Positions 44,936 to 54,448 of a stretch of DNA of 64,000 nucleotides are shown here, in pieces. How positions within the stretch are numbered: the first letter of the stretch is position 1; each line of letters starts with the position of its first letter. The stretch spans positions 58,724-122,723 of the forward strand of contig CAVPMW010000019.1 in assembly GCA_963706515.1 (NCBI GenBank), in the 5' to 3' direction. The translations under genes were made by a program, and so were the position numbers. The notes beneath the pieces were generated by a model. It saw only the letters and a program-made list of their open reading frames with translations, was not told the origin of the DNA and did not search any database. The DNA is from CAVPMW01 sp963706515 (GTDB lineage: Bacteria; Chloroflexota; Anaerolineae; Anaerolineales; UBA4823).

Positions 44936-45865
44936 CTACCGGCTGGTTGCCAGCGCCAGGAAAACGTCCTCCAGGGTCGGCTCGACTTGCTCCAGGCGGC
45001 TCGGTTGGATGCCGCTCTCGACCAATTGCGTTTCGAGGGTTTCTAGGCTCACTTCTGGCGAGGTGATGGCGCGCAAATGATCGCCCGACAGGCCGGCGCG
45101 GAGCACGCAGGGAGATGCCTGCAAAGCCTGGAGGGCGTTCAGGACAGGCAGGGCGACGACATCCCAGCAAACCCCACCTATGGCGGTCTCTTTTAGAGCG
45201 GTGGGAGTATCCATTGCCAGCAGGCGACCATTGCTCATGATCCCTATCCTGCCGCAGTACTCTGCCTCGTCCATGTAATGGGTGGTTACAAATGCAGTCA
45301 CTCCACCGGCGACCAGCTCGTAGATCAGGTCCCAGAAGGCGCGGCGGGCAGCGGGATCGACGCCGCTGGTCGGCTCATCCAGGAAAAGCAGCTTCGGGCG
45401 GTGGACGATCGCCGTGCCCAGCGCCAGCCGCTGCCGCCAGCCCGTCGAGAGCTGTGAAACGCGCTGCTTCTCGACGCTGCGCAGGCCGACCATTTCCAGC
45501 ACTTCGGCTAAGCGCAGCTTGTTCCGGACCCCGTACACGCCTGCGTAGAACACCAGGTTTTCCCAGGTGGTCAGGTCGTGGTAGAGGGCGAATTTCTGCG
45601 ACATATAACCCACCTGGGAACGGATCAGCTCGGTTTGCTCGACAATATCCAGTCCCAGCACCTGGGCCTGCCCTGCGCTGGGCTGGAGCAGTCCGAGCAG
45701 CATGCGGATCGTGGTGGTCTTGCCGGAACCGTTTGGACCCAGGTAGCCGACCACCTCGCCCGGCGAGACGCTGAAGGAGACACGATCCACGGCGACGAAC
45801 TCGCCGAAGCGGCGGCTGAGATCCTGCGCCCATATCACGCTGGAACCGTTCGCCTGACTGCTCAC
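44936..45865 (-). CDS. ABC transporter ATP-binding protein (second of two)
   Basis: Walker A YLGPNGSGKTTTIRML, ABC signature LSTGWRQRLALGTAIVH with Thr in place of Gly, Walker B LLFLDEPTSGVDPAARRAFW and H-loop FVTTHYMDEAEYCGRIG. C-terminal accessory domain to 309 aa. Start overlaps the previous ATPase stop by 4 bp. The two ATPases resemble the halves of YbhF-type exporters and probably power the single ABC-2 permease of this operon. Confidence 0.93.
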   Translation of the reverse strand: MSSQANGSSVIWAQDLSRRFGEFVAVDRVSFSVSPGEVVGYLGPNGSGKTTTIRMLLGLLQPSAGQAQVLGLDIVEQTELIRSQVGYMSQKFALYHDLTTWENLVFYAGVYGVRNKLRLAEVLEMVGLRSVEKQRVSQLSTGWRQRLALGTAIVHRPKLLFLDEPTSGVDPAARRAFWDLIYELVAGGVTAFVTTHYMDEAEYCGRIGIMSNGRLLAMDTPTALKETAIGGVCWDVVALPVLNALQALQASPCVLRAGLSGDHLRAITSPEVSLETLETQLVESGIQPSRLEQVEPTLEDVFLALATSR

Positions 45866-46842
45866 GAATTCTCCGCCACCAGATGCATGAATACATCCTC
45901 TAACTGCGCCTGGACAGGTCGGATGCGGGTCACCTGACCGCCCAGGGTGACGATCTTCAGGCTCAGGCGGGGGATCACTGCTTCGGCTTCTCCGGGTTGG
46001 ACGCGCAGGTGCAGGCGATCGCCGAACATCTGCACGTTTTCAACGCAGCTATCTTCCTGGGCAGCCTGCCGCAGCAGCGCCAGTGGATTTCCAGCGAGCT
46101 CCAGGATGCGTCCAGCCAGCTGCTGCCTCAGCTCTTCTGGTGTGCCTTCGATGAGCAGCTGACCGGTGCGCATGAACCCCACCCGGCTGCAGCGCGCGGC
46201 TTCATCCATGTAGGGAGTGCTCACCAATACGGCGTTGCCGGCGGCATTGCCGGCGCCTGCCTCACCGGTTTCAGCGACCAGGCGGATGATGAGCTGCCAG
46301 AAATCCTGGCGGGTTACCGGGTCTACACCGGTGGTCGGCTCGTCAAGGAGCAGCACGCTGGGTCGATGGACCAGGGCAGCTGCCAGCCCCAGCTTCTGCT
46401 TCATCCCTCCGGAGAGCTGACCTGCCCGGCGGCTGCTGAATTGATCCAACCCGACAAATTTCAGGATAGCCTCGCAGCGCGGCCGCCATTCACGGGCGGG
46501 GATGCCGCGCACTTCGGCAAAAAACCGGATGTTTTCCATCACAGTCAGCTCTTCATACAGGGAGAAACGCTGGGGCAGGTACCCGATCTGAGCGCGCGCC
46601 TGCTCGGTTTGCCTCAAGACATCGTAGCCTGCGACGCGGACCTGCTCGGGTTCCTGTCTGTCTGCGGGATCCGGATGGTATGCCCCGCACAGCAAGCGGA
46701 TGAAAGTAGTCTTTCCGGCGCCATCCGGTCCAACCAGACCATAGATCTGGCCAGCCTGCACCTGCAAAGAAATATCCGCCACGGCCCGGTTGCTGCCGAA
46801 GGATTTATTCAAGTGGCTGGCAAAAATCAGGATATTCTCCAT
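45862..46842 (-). CDS. ABC transporter ATP-binding protein (first of two)
   Basis: Walker A LVGPDGAGKTTFIRLL, signature LSGGMKQKLGLAAALVH, Walker B LLLDEPTTGVDPVTRQDFW, H-loop VSTPYMDEAARCSRVG where Pro-Tyr replaces the usual His-Tyr region. 326 aa. It starts 44 bp after the HlyD stop on the same strand. The substituted H-loop (Pro where the switch His is expected) suggests this ATPase may be the degenerate partner of an asymmetric pair. Confidence 0.92.
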   Translation of the reverse strand: MENILIFASHLNKSFGSNRAVADISLQVQAGQIYGLVGPDGAGKTTFIRLLCGAYHPDPADRQEPEQVRVAGYDVLRQTEQARAQIGYLPQRFSLYEELTVMENIRFFAEVRGIPAREWRPRCEAILKFVGLDQFSSRRAGQLSGGMKQKLGLAAALVHRPSVLLLDEPTTGVDPVTRQDFWQLIIRLVAETGEAGAGNAAGNAVLVSTPYMDEAARCSRVGFMRTGQLLIEGTPEELRQQLAGRILELAGNPLALLRQAAQEDSCVENVQMFGDRLHLRVQPGEAEAVIPRLSLKIVTLGGQVTRIRPVQAQLEDVFMHLVAENS

Positions 46843-46886
46843 CGATCAGGCAGACCTATTCTTCGCTATAAGAGCTGGCGGTTCGC

Positions 46887-48234
46887 TCACTCCTCGAAGC
46901 TTACATCGGCTGGCATGCCTGGCTTCAGCAGACCTTGCATTTCTTGCACAGCCAGCTCTACGGCGAACACCATGGTGCGGCGACCTTCTTCCGTCTGCAC
47001 GTTGCGCGGGGTGAACTCCGCCTGGTCGGCAATTCGCACGACTACGGCGTTAAAGGCACGCCCGGGGAATGAATCTACCTGAACCGCGGCAGTTTGCCCC
47101 AGGGAAAGCGTGCCATAGCGGTCCTCGGGTACGTATACGGTGATTTTCAGGCTGTCCAGGTCACCCAGCGTCAGGAGGGGCGACCCTGGCAGGACCACTT
47201 CACCGCGTTCGACGGAGCGGGTGAGCACCAGGCCATCTGCCGGGGCAAGCAGTACCAGTTTCTGCATCTGCGCCTGGATAACGCCGATGGCGGCTTTGGC
47301 GGCCGCTACCTGGGCGCGAGCCACCTCAAGCTGCTCGGGGCTCGGCCCAGCTTTGGCCAGGGCAAGCTGCGCCTCAGCCGCTTTGATCCTGGCGTTTGCC
47401 AGCACCAGCTCGTCAGGGTCGGGTCCGGCCTTTACTTCCTGCTCATGGCGCTTTGCGTCCTCCAGGTTGGACCTGGCTAATGCCAAATCGGCCTGCGCTC
47501 GCTCAATATCCAGGTCGGTGGGAGTACCTTCCAGGAAGTTCAGCCTTTTTACGTATTGGTCGTGCTGCTGTTCCAGCAAGGCGACAGCCAGCTCAGCAGC
47601 CGCCCGCCGGGGGTTGCTCTTTGGCATTCGCAGGTACTGCTTTAACGCTCTTTGAGCCCGCTCGATGGCGGTATCGCTCAAGGTGACAGCCGAGCTGGCA
47701 ATATCGATATCCGTCTGGCTGGCGGGCTTTTTCAGGCTGTCCACCCGGCTTTCGGCGCGGTCCACCTGATATTTCCCATCCGCGACCGCCTTCGCTGCCT
47801 GGGAAGTCGCCAGATCGGCTTTCTCGTTGAGAGTTTTTAATGCCTGTTGGGCGGTGGTCAGATCCAGCTCGGCTTTGGCAATAGCTGCCCCTTGCTGTTC
47901 TTCATTCGGTCCGGCAGCTACCAGGTCGTAATTTGCTTGAGCGGTTTGCAGAGCAGCTTCAGCCTGGGCGAGCTGCGCTTTCAGGACGGCGTCATCAAAA
48001 TAGACCAGCGGCTGGCCTGCTTTAACGCTGTCACCTTCGCCAACCGCAACCTCCGTGACGTGACCACCGACCTCTGGGGCGAGGATGACCTGGGTGGTTT
48101 CAATCGTCCCCGAAGCATTCAGACGCCCCATTTTCGGCAGCCGCACGCCCGTTATTGAAATACCACCATGCGGCTCCGGCAATGACCAGAACCAGGATAA
48201 ATACCGGTGCAACTTTACGTGGATTGGGATGCAT
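46887..48234 (-). CDS. HlyD/MacA-type membrane fusion protein, frameshift near N-terminus
   Basis: ATG 48234 with GGGAGG upstream gives one membrane anchor (VFILVLVIAGAAWWYF); a shift near 48120 joins it to GTIETTQVILAPEVGGHVTE. Barrel-sandwich halves flank a long helical hairpin (residues about 95-300, ALQTAQANYDLVAAGPNEEQ, LALARSNLEDAKRHEQEVKA). It ends LLKPGMPADVSFEE. Length about 449 aa. In a bacterium without an outer membrane it would extend the exporter across the wall rather than reach a TolC partner. Confidence 0.92.
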
Positions 48235-48318
48235 GCTCCACCTCCCTACGAATTAATCAGACGGTTATTATCTTCGATCACATAGACGGCTGGCAAAGCG
48301 AACCTCTTTCGCAACAAT

Positions 48319-49449
48319 TCAATCTAATCGTTTGCGGAAGCGGATCGCCGCCAGGCTCATAATTGCAATACCGAAAACTGCCAGTGCCATAATTTCTGTG
48401 CGTAAAAATTGAAGCCCTACCCCTTTCAACAGTAAAGAACGGATGATGACCAGGTAGTAGCGCAGAGGCATTAAGTACGAGATCCAGCGCAAAACCAGCG
48501 GCATGGTCTCCAGCGGATATAAGAAGCCGGAAAGAAATATGGAAGGCAACAAGGTAAACCAGACGATGAGCATGGCTTCCTGCTGGGTATTAGCAATTGT
48601 TGAGGCCAGCAAGCCGATGCCCAGACCGGTAAAGATAAATAGCGCCGAGACCAGCATGATGAGCCCCAACCCAGAACGGACGGGAACTTTAAACCACAGC
48701 GAGCCAATTGCCAGGACTTCCAGCGTATTCAGTAAAGCCAGGATGACGTAAGGTAAAACCTTGCCCACCACCAGCTCCCAGGAGCGAATTGGGGTGACGA
48801 TTAATTGCTCGATGGTACCCCGCTCCCGTTCGCGTACCACCGCGGTTGCGGTCAGGATCGAGGTGAGTGCATACAGGATTAATCCGATCACCCCGGGCAC
48901 CATGAAATAGGCGCTGATCAGGTCGGGGTTGTACCAGACCTGCGTGCGCACATCCACCGGCTGTTTGACTGCTCGCAGCTGCCCGTGGGCGGAAAGGCGC
49001 TCGATCATTAGCTTTGTCGACTGGGATTGCCCGATCAGCTGAGCTGCAGACATGGCGGTGGATGCCACGCTGGGGTCAGAACCATCCAGGATGAAGGCCA
49101 CCTCCGCCGATCCATTTCCGCTGATCTGGCTGCCGTAACCGGGTGGGATGATGATCCCTACTCGCGCTTTACCGGCATCGATCAGGTCGCGTAACTCGCC
49201 TTCAGAGTCGACCTCGTAAGTCAGTTTGAAGTAATCTGCTGAGCGATAAGCATCCAACAAGCTGCGCGCCTGGGGGCTGCGGTCCTGGTCGACGACTGCC
49301 AGGGGGACGTTGCGCACATCGTTCGTAGCCGCATATCCCAGCAAGAACAACTGCATCACCGGGATGACCAGGATCAGCGCCAGCGTGCGCGGATCACGGA
49401 AAATCTGGATGAATTCTTTGCGGATGATCGAAATCAGGCGAGTAAGCAT
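48319..49449 (-). CDS. ABC-2 type permease
   Basis: 376 aa. One N-terminal membrane segment (TLALILVIPVMQLFLLGYAA), a large external loop (residues 45-175, DQDRSPQARSLLDAYRSADY), then five segments including VPGVIGLILYALTSILTATA with the coupling motif VVRERERGTIEQLIVTPIRS and LLPSIFLSGFLYPLETMPLV. Typical of YhhJ/YbhR-type exporters. Only one permease is encoded here while related operons usually have two, so a homodimer is likely. Confidence 0.93.
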   Translation of the reverse strand: MLTRLISIIRKEFIQIFRDPRTLALILVIPVMQLFLLGYAATNDVRNVPLAVVDQDRSPQARSLLDAYRSADYFKLTYEVDSEGELRDLIDAGKARVGIIIPPGYGSQISGNGSAEVAFILDGSDPSVASTAMSAAQLIGQSQSTKLMIERLSAHGQLRAVKQPVDVRTQVWYNPDLISAYFMVPGVIGLILYALTSILTATAVVRERERGTIEQLIVTPIRSWELVVGKVLPYVILALLNTLEVLAIGSLWFKVPVRSGLGLIMLVSALFIFTGLGIGLLASTIANTQQEAMLIVWFTLLPSIFLSGFLYPLETMPLVLRWISYLMPLRYYLVIIRSLLLKGVGLQFLRTEIMALAVFGIAIMSLAAIRFRKRLD

Positions 49450-49461
49450 GGCTGACCTGGC

Positions 49462-50089
49462 TCAGGGCGTTTCTGCAGTCAGTGGGTCCAGCAGAATGCC
49501 ATACAGGAATATTTCGTTCATATACTTCATCGCTCCCCGTTGGAACTCGACCGGAGCAACGCCGCTGAAAATGGCTTCGGTCAAGTAATACGCAAAGAAC
49601 ATTCCGATGAAAGAACGCGCCAGGATGGGAAAGGGGATCGCTTTTAGACGACCCTGGTTGGCGTGTGTGATGTGCTGACCCAGCTCTATGATTTGGGGAA
49701 GGAGCTGGGTGAACAGCTCGCGGGCGTGGGCAGACTTGAATTCAACGATCTCGATGAACATCAGGTGCAGGAAATCAGGCCGGTTGTGAACGGCCTCCTC
49801 AACCTGGAGGGAGGCATTGGCAACTAATTCCTCGATGCTCTCACCCTGCGCCTCCAGCAGGGCTGGCAAGACTTGATGGTAGGGGTGGTTTTCCAGAAAA
49901 ACAGCCTTGAACACATCCTCTTTGCTGGAAAAGTGGTTATAGACGCCCCCCAGGGCGATGCCTGCCTGGCGGGCGATCTGGCGCATCGAAGTTCCGTGAT
50001 AACCCTGCTGCACGAAAAGCTGGCGCGCCACCTGAATGATCTGGTCGCGCGTGCGTTCACCCCGCGCTGGCTGCAGTCTCTACTCCCAT
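49462..50089 (-). CDS. TetR-family repressor, frameshift near start
   Basis: HTH: GYHGTSMRQIARQAGIALGG, VYNHFSSKEDVFKAVF. ATG 50089 has AGGAGG; a one-base shift just after it leads into RLQPARGERTRDQIIQVARQ. Without the shift the HTH arm would be lost, so I treat it as an assembly error. About 208 aa corrected. A perfect 20-bp palindrome lies 15 bp before the start. It leads the operon permease-HlyD-ATPase-ATPase and probably represses it and itself. Confidence 0.92.
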
Positions 50090-50103
50090 GACAGCCTCCT
50101 CTT

Positions 50104-50123
50104 ATGAACGAACGTTCGTTCAT
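50104..50123. promoter_or_regulatory. TetR operator: 20-bp perfect palindrome
   Basis: ATGAACGAACGTTCGTTCAT is its own reverse complement. It sits directly upstream of the TetR ribosome-binding site, next to ATTGTATATG (possible -10 region on the minus strand). Position and symmetry fit autorepression. Confidence 0.85.
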
Positions 50124-50214
50124 ATTGTATATGAAATTAAGAGGCTCTGTCAAGCGAATCCATCCTGAATTGCAGAAATGAAAAGCGGGGAGTTGAAAAT
50201 CGGGAGGTTTAATA

Positions 50215-50261
50215 GCGGAAAAAAATGAATGGCGGATGCTCCGCCATTCATTTTTTTCCGC
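50215..50261. terminator. Hairpin with 22-bp perfect stem after the PCD gene
   Basis: GCGGAAAAAAATGAATGGCG GA (50215-50236) pairs with 50240-50261 across a three-base loop TGC. It begins 18 bp after the stop of the minus-strand PCD gene. The long A/T run lies inside the stem. Same 22+3+22 design as the hairpin at 31705, with a different sequence. Confidence 0.6.
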
Positions 50262-50278
50262 TTTATTTAGCTGATAAC

Positions 50279-50635
50279 TCAGATTTTCTCTTGGAATTGC
50301 TTAAATATTTCGTCTGACTTGGCTGCCATGATGAAATCGTTGCGGTGCAAGCCTTTGATCTTGTGCGTCCACCAGGTAACGGTTACCCGCCCCCACTCGG
50401 TCTGCAAAACCGGGTGGTGATCTTCTTGTTCAGCCAGGGCGCCCACCTGGTCGGTAAATTCCAGCGCCTGCTTGAAGTTTTTAAAACGAAACACGCGTTC
50501 CAGGTGGGGCACCTCATCCACCGTCAGGATCTGCCACTCAGGTACCTGGGGCAGATAAAGATCCATCTCTTCCAGAGTTACTTTTGGAGAATCTCCCCGG
50601 CAAGGGACGCATTTTAGTTCCTGCAGCTCGTCCAT
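50279..50635 (-). CDS. Pterin-4a-carbinolamine dehydratase-like protein
   Basis: Dehydrates 4a-hydroxytetrahydrobiopterin, or acts in related pterin/Moco chemistry. Family signature EDHHPVLQTEWGRVTVTWWT with the three active-site histidines (HH and the later KIKGLHRNDF). 118 aa, normal. The N-terminal CVPCRGDSPKVTLEEM has a Cys-x2-Cys pair often seen in bacterial members. No aromatic hydroxylase gene is nearby. Confidence 0.93.
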   Translation of the reverse strand: MDELQELKCVPCRGDSPKVTLEEMDLYLPQVPEWQILTVDEVPHLERVFRFKNFKQALEFTDQVGALAEQEDHHPVLQTEWGRVTVTWWTHKIKGLHRNDFIMAAKSDEIFKQFQEKI

Positions 50636-50682
50636 TTGGCTTTCCTGCTCAGTTTACGATATCTAGCTACGGATAATTACGC

Positions 50683-50926
50683 TTATTCGTCCCCCAGGGC
50701 AGCCATACTCCGTATCAGACTCAGCGCCAGGATTCCGATTCGTAACCCCTTGCCACAGGGTGATCTCGGCCTGCTCGCCCCTGCGCTCGTAGTTTTGGGT
50801 GAACAGGTACGCCGCCCCCAGACCGACGAGTGCCCCTGCCACCGCACCGCCCACCAGGTATTTAATTTTCCAATTTGCTACGTTTGCTAATTCATTTTCA
50901 GGTGCTTCTTGTAATTCCTGGGTCAT
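50683..50926 (-). CDS. Small two-segment membrane protein, one frameshift
   Basis: First segment YLVGGAVAGALVGLGAAYLF, then a basic loop NYERRGEQAEITLWQGVT. In the open frame the tail is polar, but shifting one base near 50735 gives IGILALSLIRSMAALGDE and TAA at 50683-50685, a second hydrophobic segment and a cleaner end. About 80 aa corrected. Function unknown. Confidence 0.65.
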
Positions 50927-51005
50927 ATGCTGCCTTACCAGCCTTTCTCGATATTAATAGATTTTACCTAATTGGCAGAAACGAGCGGGCAAAGACCTCT
51001 GCCCC

Positions 51006-51437
51006 TTATTGCTTCCAGGTATTGCGGTTGCGTACTGCTTTCCAGCGCGCATTGAGCGCAGAGACCCGCAGGACGGGTTCTACAGCAATATTGCTGGCTT
51101 GCCGGATGCGCATATTGGCCTTTATGAAGAAGTCCTGGACCATCTTGGTATAGGGAGGTAATACTTGGATGAGCTTGATCACCAGGAATGCCGATCCTCC
51201 GGTAATCGCCAGGGCAATCAAGGTGAAGAAAAGCACTGGAATGGACATCCAAATGATTGAAATATCCGCCCAGGTTCTCACGTTGCTTCCCCCCAGCGTA
51301 ATAAACAAAGCTGGAACCAGCGTTACGATGAGGCCAATGATCAGCGGGATGGTGATCTGCCGGAGCACCTCGTGCCTGTGGCGCTGGTAGGTTTGCATGT
51401 TGCGCACGCGTGGGGTGGGAAGCTGAGTTTCGCTCAT
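51006..51437 (-). CDS. Two-segment membrane protein of unknown function
   Basis: 144 aa. ATG 51437 starts a charged N-terminus (RNMQTYQRHRHEVLRQ), then two membrane segments (IPLIIGLIVTLVPALFITLG and WMSIPVLFFTLIALAITGGS continuing into AFLVIKLIQVL) and a basic C-terminus. No family recognised. It stands 79 bp after the small membrane protein on the same strand direction and may be its partner. Confidence 0.65.
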   Translation of the reverse strand: MSETQLPTPRVRNMQTYQRHRHEVLRQITIPLIIGLIVTLVPALFITLGGSNVRTWADISIIWMSIPVLFFTLIALAITGGSAFLVIKLIQVLPPYTKMVQDFFIKANMRIRQASNIAVEPVLRVSALNARWKAVRNRNTWKQ

Positions 51438-51509
51438 TGCCAATATATTTTAGCATGGATTGGTAAAAAATTCTCACCTGGAATGGGATCACTTGACCTT
51501 CGATAATTA

Positions 51510-51597
51510 TAGGACTTACGCAGTTCATAAAGGAATTACCGAAAAATGGGGTGCACCCCATTTTTCGGACTTTTCTCATTCAACTGCGTAACTCCTA
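51510..51597. repeat. Variable-core palindromic element, copy C (30-bp palindrome)
   Basis: Termini TAGGACTTACGCAGTT (51510-51525) and AACTGCGTAACTCCTA (51582-51597). The inner palindrome at 51539-51568 is perfect (15-bp arms, no loop), and its outer 15 bp equal the outer 15 bp of copy B's core. Orientation as copy A. It lies between a membrane protein gene and the alcohol dehydrogenase gene. Confidence 0.9.
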
Positions 51598-51712
51598 AAT
51601 TGTTCATAAGTTGAAAATAGCTTATGTAGGGCTGGATTCCTTGGGGAAATGCATGAATCCTGCGCAAATAGAGTTGCCAATCCCGTGAAAATGATGTAAA
51701 TTAAGGCTAACG

Positions 51713-52742
51713 ATGAAAGCCCTGCTCCTCGAACGGTATTGTAATCTGGACTACATCTCCAATCCCCTGGAAGAACGCGAAATCCCCATACCCGTCCCGC
51801 AGAAAGGCGAGCTCCTGGTCAAGATATCTGCTTGCGGGATCTGCCACACCGAGATCGACGAGATAGAAGGCAGGATGGCTCCCCCATCCCTGCCGGTAAT
51901 TCTGGGGCATCAGGTGGTGGGCGTTGTGGAGCAAGTAGGCGAGCAAGTTAGCTTGCATCAGCCTGGCGACCGGGTTGGGATAGCCTGGATTTACTCTGCA
52001 TGTGGAACCTGTAAGTACTGTCTCTCAGGTCGAGAAAACCTGTGCAGCCAGTTTCGGGCGACCGGTCGAGATGCCAATGGGGGTTATGCTGAATACATGG
52101 CGATACCCGAGCAGTACGCCTACCGCATCCCAGCCTGCTTCACTTCTGCCGAAGCCGCGCCGCTCCTGTGCGCCGGGGCGATCGGTTACCGCTCGGTCCG
52201 CCTGAGCAACCTGGTGGATGGGCAAAACCTGGGTCTGGTAGGGTTTGGCGCCTCGGGGCACATCGTGTTAAAGCTGGTCAGGCATCTATTCCCTGGAACG
52301 CGCATTTTCGTCTATTCGATCAGTCCCGGCGAGCGGGACTTCGCCCTTGAGCTGGGAGCCTCCTGGACTGGCAGTCCCAAACGAGCAGGCTCCGGTCGAT
52401 ATGGACTGCATTATCGATACCACGCCTGCCTGGACGCCGGTTATAGATGCCCTGGCTCATCTTGCTCCCGGGGGCAGGCTGGTGATCAACGCCATTCGCA
52501 AAGAAGATGGTGACAAAGGTAATTTGCTCCAGCTCGATTATCCCCAGCATTTATGGCTCGAAAAGGAGATAACCAGCGTTGCCAACGTCACGCGTGACGA
52601 CGTTGATTCTTTCCTGAAGCTGGCAGCCGAGATCCCAATCGTCGCGGACCTCCAGGAATATGCACTTAAAGATGCGAACAGGGCGTTAGTCGATTTAAAG
52701 AAGCGCAGGATCAGGGGCGCCAAGGTTTTGCTGGTCGGTTAG
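51713..52742 (+). CDS. Zinc-dependent alcohol dehydrogenase (MDR), one frameshift
   Basis: Catalytic zinc region ISACGICHTEIDEIEG and GHQVVGVVEQVG; structural zinc in CGTCKYCLSGRENLC; NAD-binding LGLVGFGASGHIVLKLVRHL. A shift near 52365 joins ELGASW to QAPVDMDCIIDTTPAWTPV, then LAPGGRLVINAIRKEDGD and the terminal DLKKRRIRGAKVLLV. About 343 aa corrected. ATG 51713. Substrate undetermined. Confidence 0.9.
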
Positions 52743-52753
52743 TAGTCGCACTC

Positions 52754-53512
52754 TTACTTTTCCTCGATGCGTACAGTCTGGACAGCTTTGACCGGGACGC
52801 GGGAGCGTGGCGCTTCAGCGCGGGTTGCATTGCCGGCTTTCGAGGCAAGGATGCGGTAGAAGAGAAAGAACAAAAATACCAGGCCGGTGAACCAATACAT
52901 CCCAGCCACCCACGGGTTGCCGTTGTCGCTCCCCGCCAGGAGTCCGTGCACCAGCGCCATCAGGAAGGTTAAGAACGAAGCAAAGTGGATTAACCGCCAT
53001 GCCCGGTTCCCGATGTTCTTACGCACATAGAAGCTGAATAAAACCACTGCCCAGATGATCAAAGCCAGCTGCCCGATGCCCACCCAAAGCGGTTTGTAGG
53101 AGGTCACTGCAAAAGGCACCAGCAGCTGGGTCAGACTGACGTTGATAAAGCGGTCGCCCATCAAGATCAAGGCGTGGAACCCGGCCATTCCCAACCCCAG
53201 CAGGCTGAAAAACTCGTGCACCGTGAAAGCAGTCGGTCCACCCGGCCAGATCTTTGCCATGCGGTTAGTGATCACCAATCCAAAAATCATCGAGAGCCAC
53301 AGCAAGAAATAGGCAATCAGCGCGCTGGCGCGCGAAAGGTACCAAAATCCTTTGGGCTGCGTGCCCACCAGGGTGTTGGTCAGACCAGGCACCCAGGAAG
53401 ACAGGATTATATAAGCCACTAATACCCCGGTGAGCGTCCCTGCCAGGACCAGGGCAATGACCGGCCAGGTGATCGTGGTTTGTTCATCATCGAACGAGTT
53501 CGAAGGCTGCAT
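52754..53512 (-). CDS. Ferric reductase-like transmembrane protein
   Basis: About 252 aa with six hydrophobic segments: VIALVLAGTLTGVLVAYIIL, ALIAYFLLWLSMIFGLVITN, FFSLLGLGMAGFHALILMGD, LALIIWAVVLFSFYVRKNIG, ASFLTFLMALVHGLLAG and YWFTGLVFLFFLFYRILASK. His residues in VHEFF, GFHALI, LIHFAS and LVHGLL fit haem ligands of the YedZ/ferric-reductase fold. ATG 53512 overlaps the ApbE gene by 26 bp; a longer frame to 53569 is possible. It probably moves electrons across the membrane with flavin partners. Confidence 0.88.
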   Translation of the reverse strand: MQPSNSFDDEQTTITWPVIALVLAGTLTGVLVAYIILSSWVPGLTNTLVGTQPKGFWYLSRASALIAYFLLWLSMIFGLVITNRMAKIWPGGPTAFTVHEFFSLLGLGMAGFHALILMGDRFINVSLTQLLVPFAVTSYKPLWVGIGQLALIIWAVVLFSFYVRKNIGNRAWRLIHFASFLTFLMALVHGLLAGSDNGNPWVAGMYWFTGLVFLFFLFYRILASKAGNATRAEAPRSRVPVKAVQTVRIEEK

Positions 53513-54448
53513 AATCCAGGCTCTCCTCTTCATACGCCGAAAAGTTCGTTGTGCGGTAGTGTTGGCCATTTTCCAGGACGAGCAATCCGGCCATTGCTGG
53601 ATGCGCCTCCAGCTGCTCCAATCCTGCCTGGCTGCCGGAGATCAGCGCGGTCTTGGCAGCAGCTTCCGCCTCCATCACCGTGGGAGCGATAACCGTGGCG
53701 CTGAGCACATCCGTTACGGCAGGCAGCCCGCTGCGCGGGTCGATGAGGTGGTGCTGCCATTTGCCGTTCTGCAGCCAGCGCCGCCGATCTCTGCCCGAAG
53801 TAGCCACACCGCAGCGTCCGAGCAGTAGCACTCCCAATTGCTGCTCCGGATGGAGTGGATCGGCTATCCCGACCGGCCAGGGCTGCCCATCTTGCTGCAA
53901 GCCGCTGATCGCAATATCCCCACCCCCGTCAACGAGGGTTGGGCCATAGCATTTTAGCTTCAACATTGCCTGGTGAACGGCCCAGCCTTTGGCGACGCCG
54001 CCGAAATCCAGGCCTGACCCTTCAGGCAGGCTAAGCGTATGCGTTCTCGCATCCCAGGCGACCGTATCTAAGGGGGGTATAGGCTGTGCCGCTCCTGCGG
54101 ATACATGATCTGCCGGTTTCCCTGCGAGCTCGTCGAAACTGCGGTCATAACCCGCATGGAGCATGGCTGTCAAGACCAGGGGTGTAACGACTCCGCCTGT
54201 CGCAGCGTTCCGCAGCCACTGATGCCTGGAACACTTCCCACAGCGTCTCTCCAACCCGGACAGGCTGCCCGGCTTGCCGGTTTAGGCGGTTGAGCTCGCT
54301 TTCAGGACGGAAACGGCTCAGGCTCTCTTCCCAGGCTTCGAACCAGAGCGGCACGGTTTCCAACCGGCGCCGCGTCTGCGCAGATTTCAGAGTTCAGAGC
54401 GGCAAGGATTTGTGAGCCCATGGCTCGAAAAGTATGCTTGTGAAGCAT
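53487..54448 (-). CDS. apbE: ApbE-like FAD:protein FMN transferase, two frameshifts
   Basis: Attaches FMN covalently to Thr/Ser of target proteins outside the membrane. ATG 54448 starts MLHKHTFRAMGSQILAAL; shifts near 54365 and 54230 join FEAWEESLSRFRPESELNRL and NAATGGVVTPLVLTAMLHAG. Signature regions GLDFGGVAKGWAVHQAML, LVDGGGDIAISG, HHLIDPRSGLPAVTDVLSAT are intact. About 320 aa corrected. No recognisable signal peptide. The start overlaps the previous stop (TAATG). I see no target with a clear S/T-G-A-T flavinylation motif in the operon. Confidence 0.9.
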
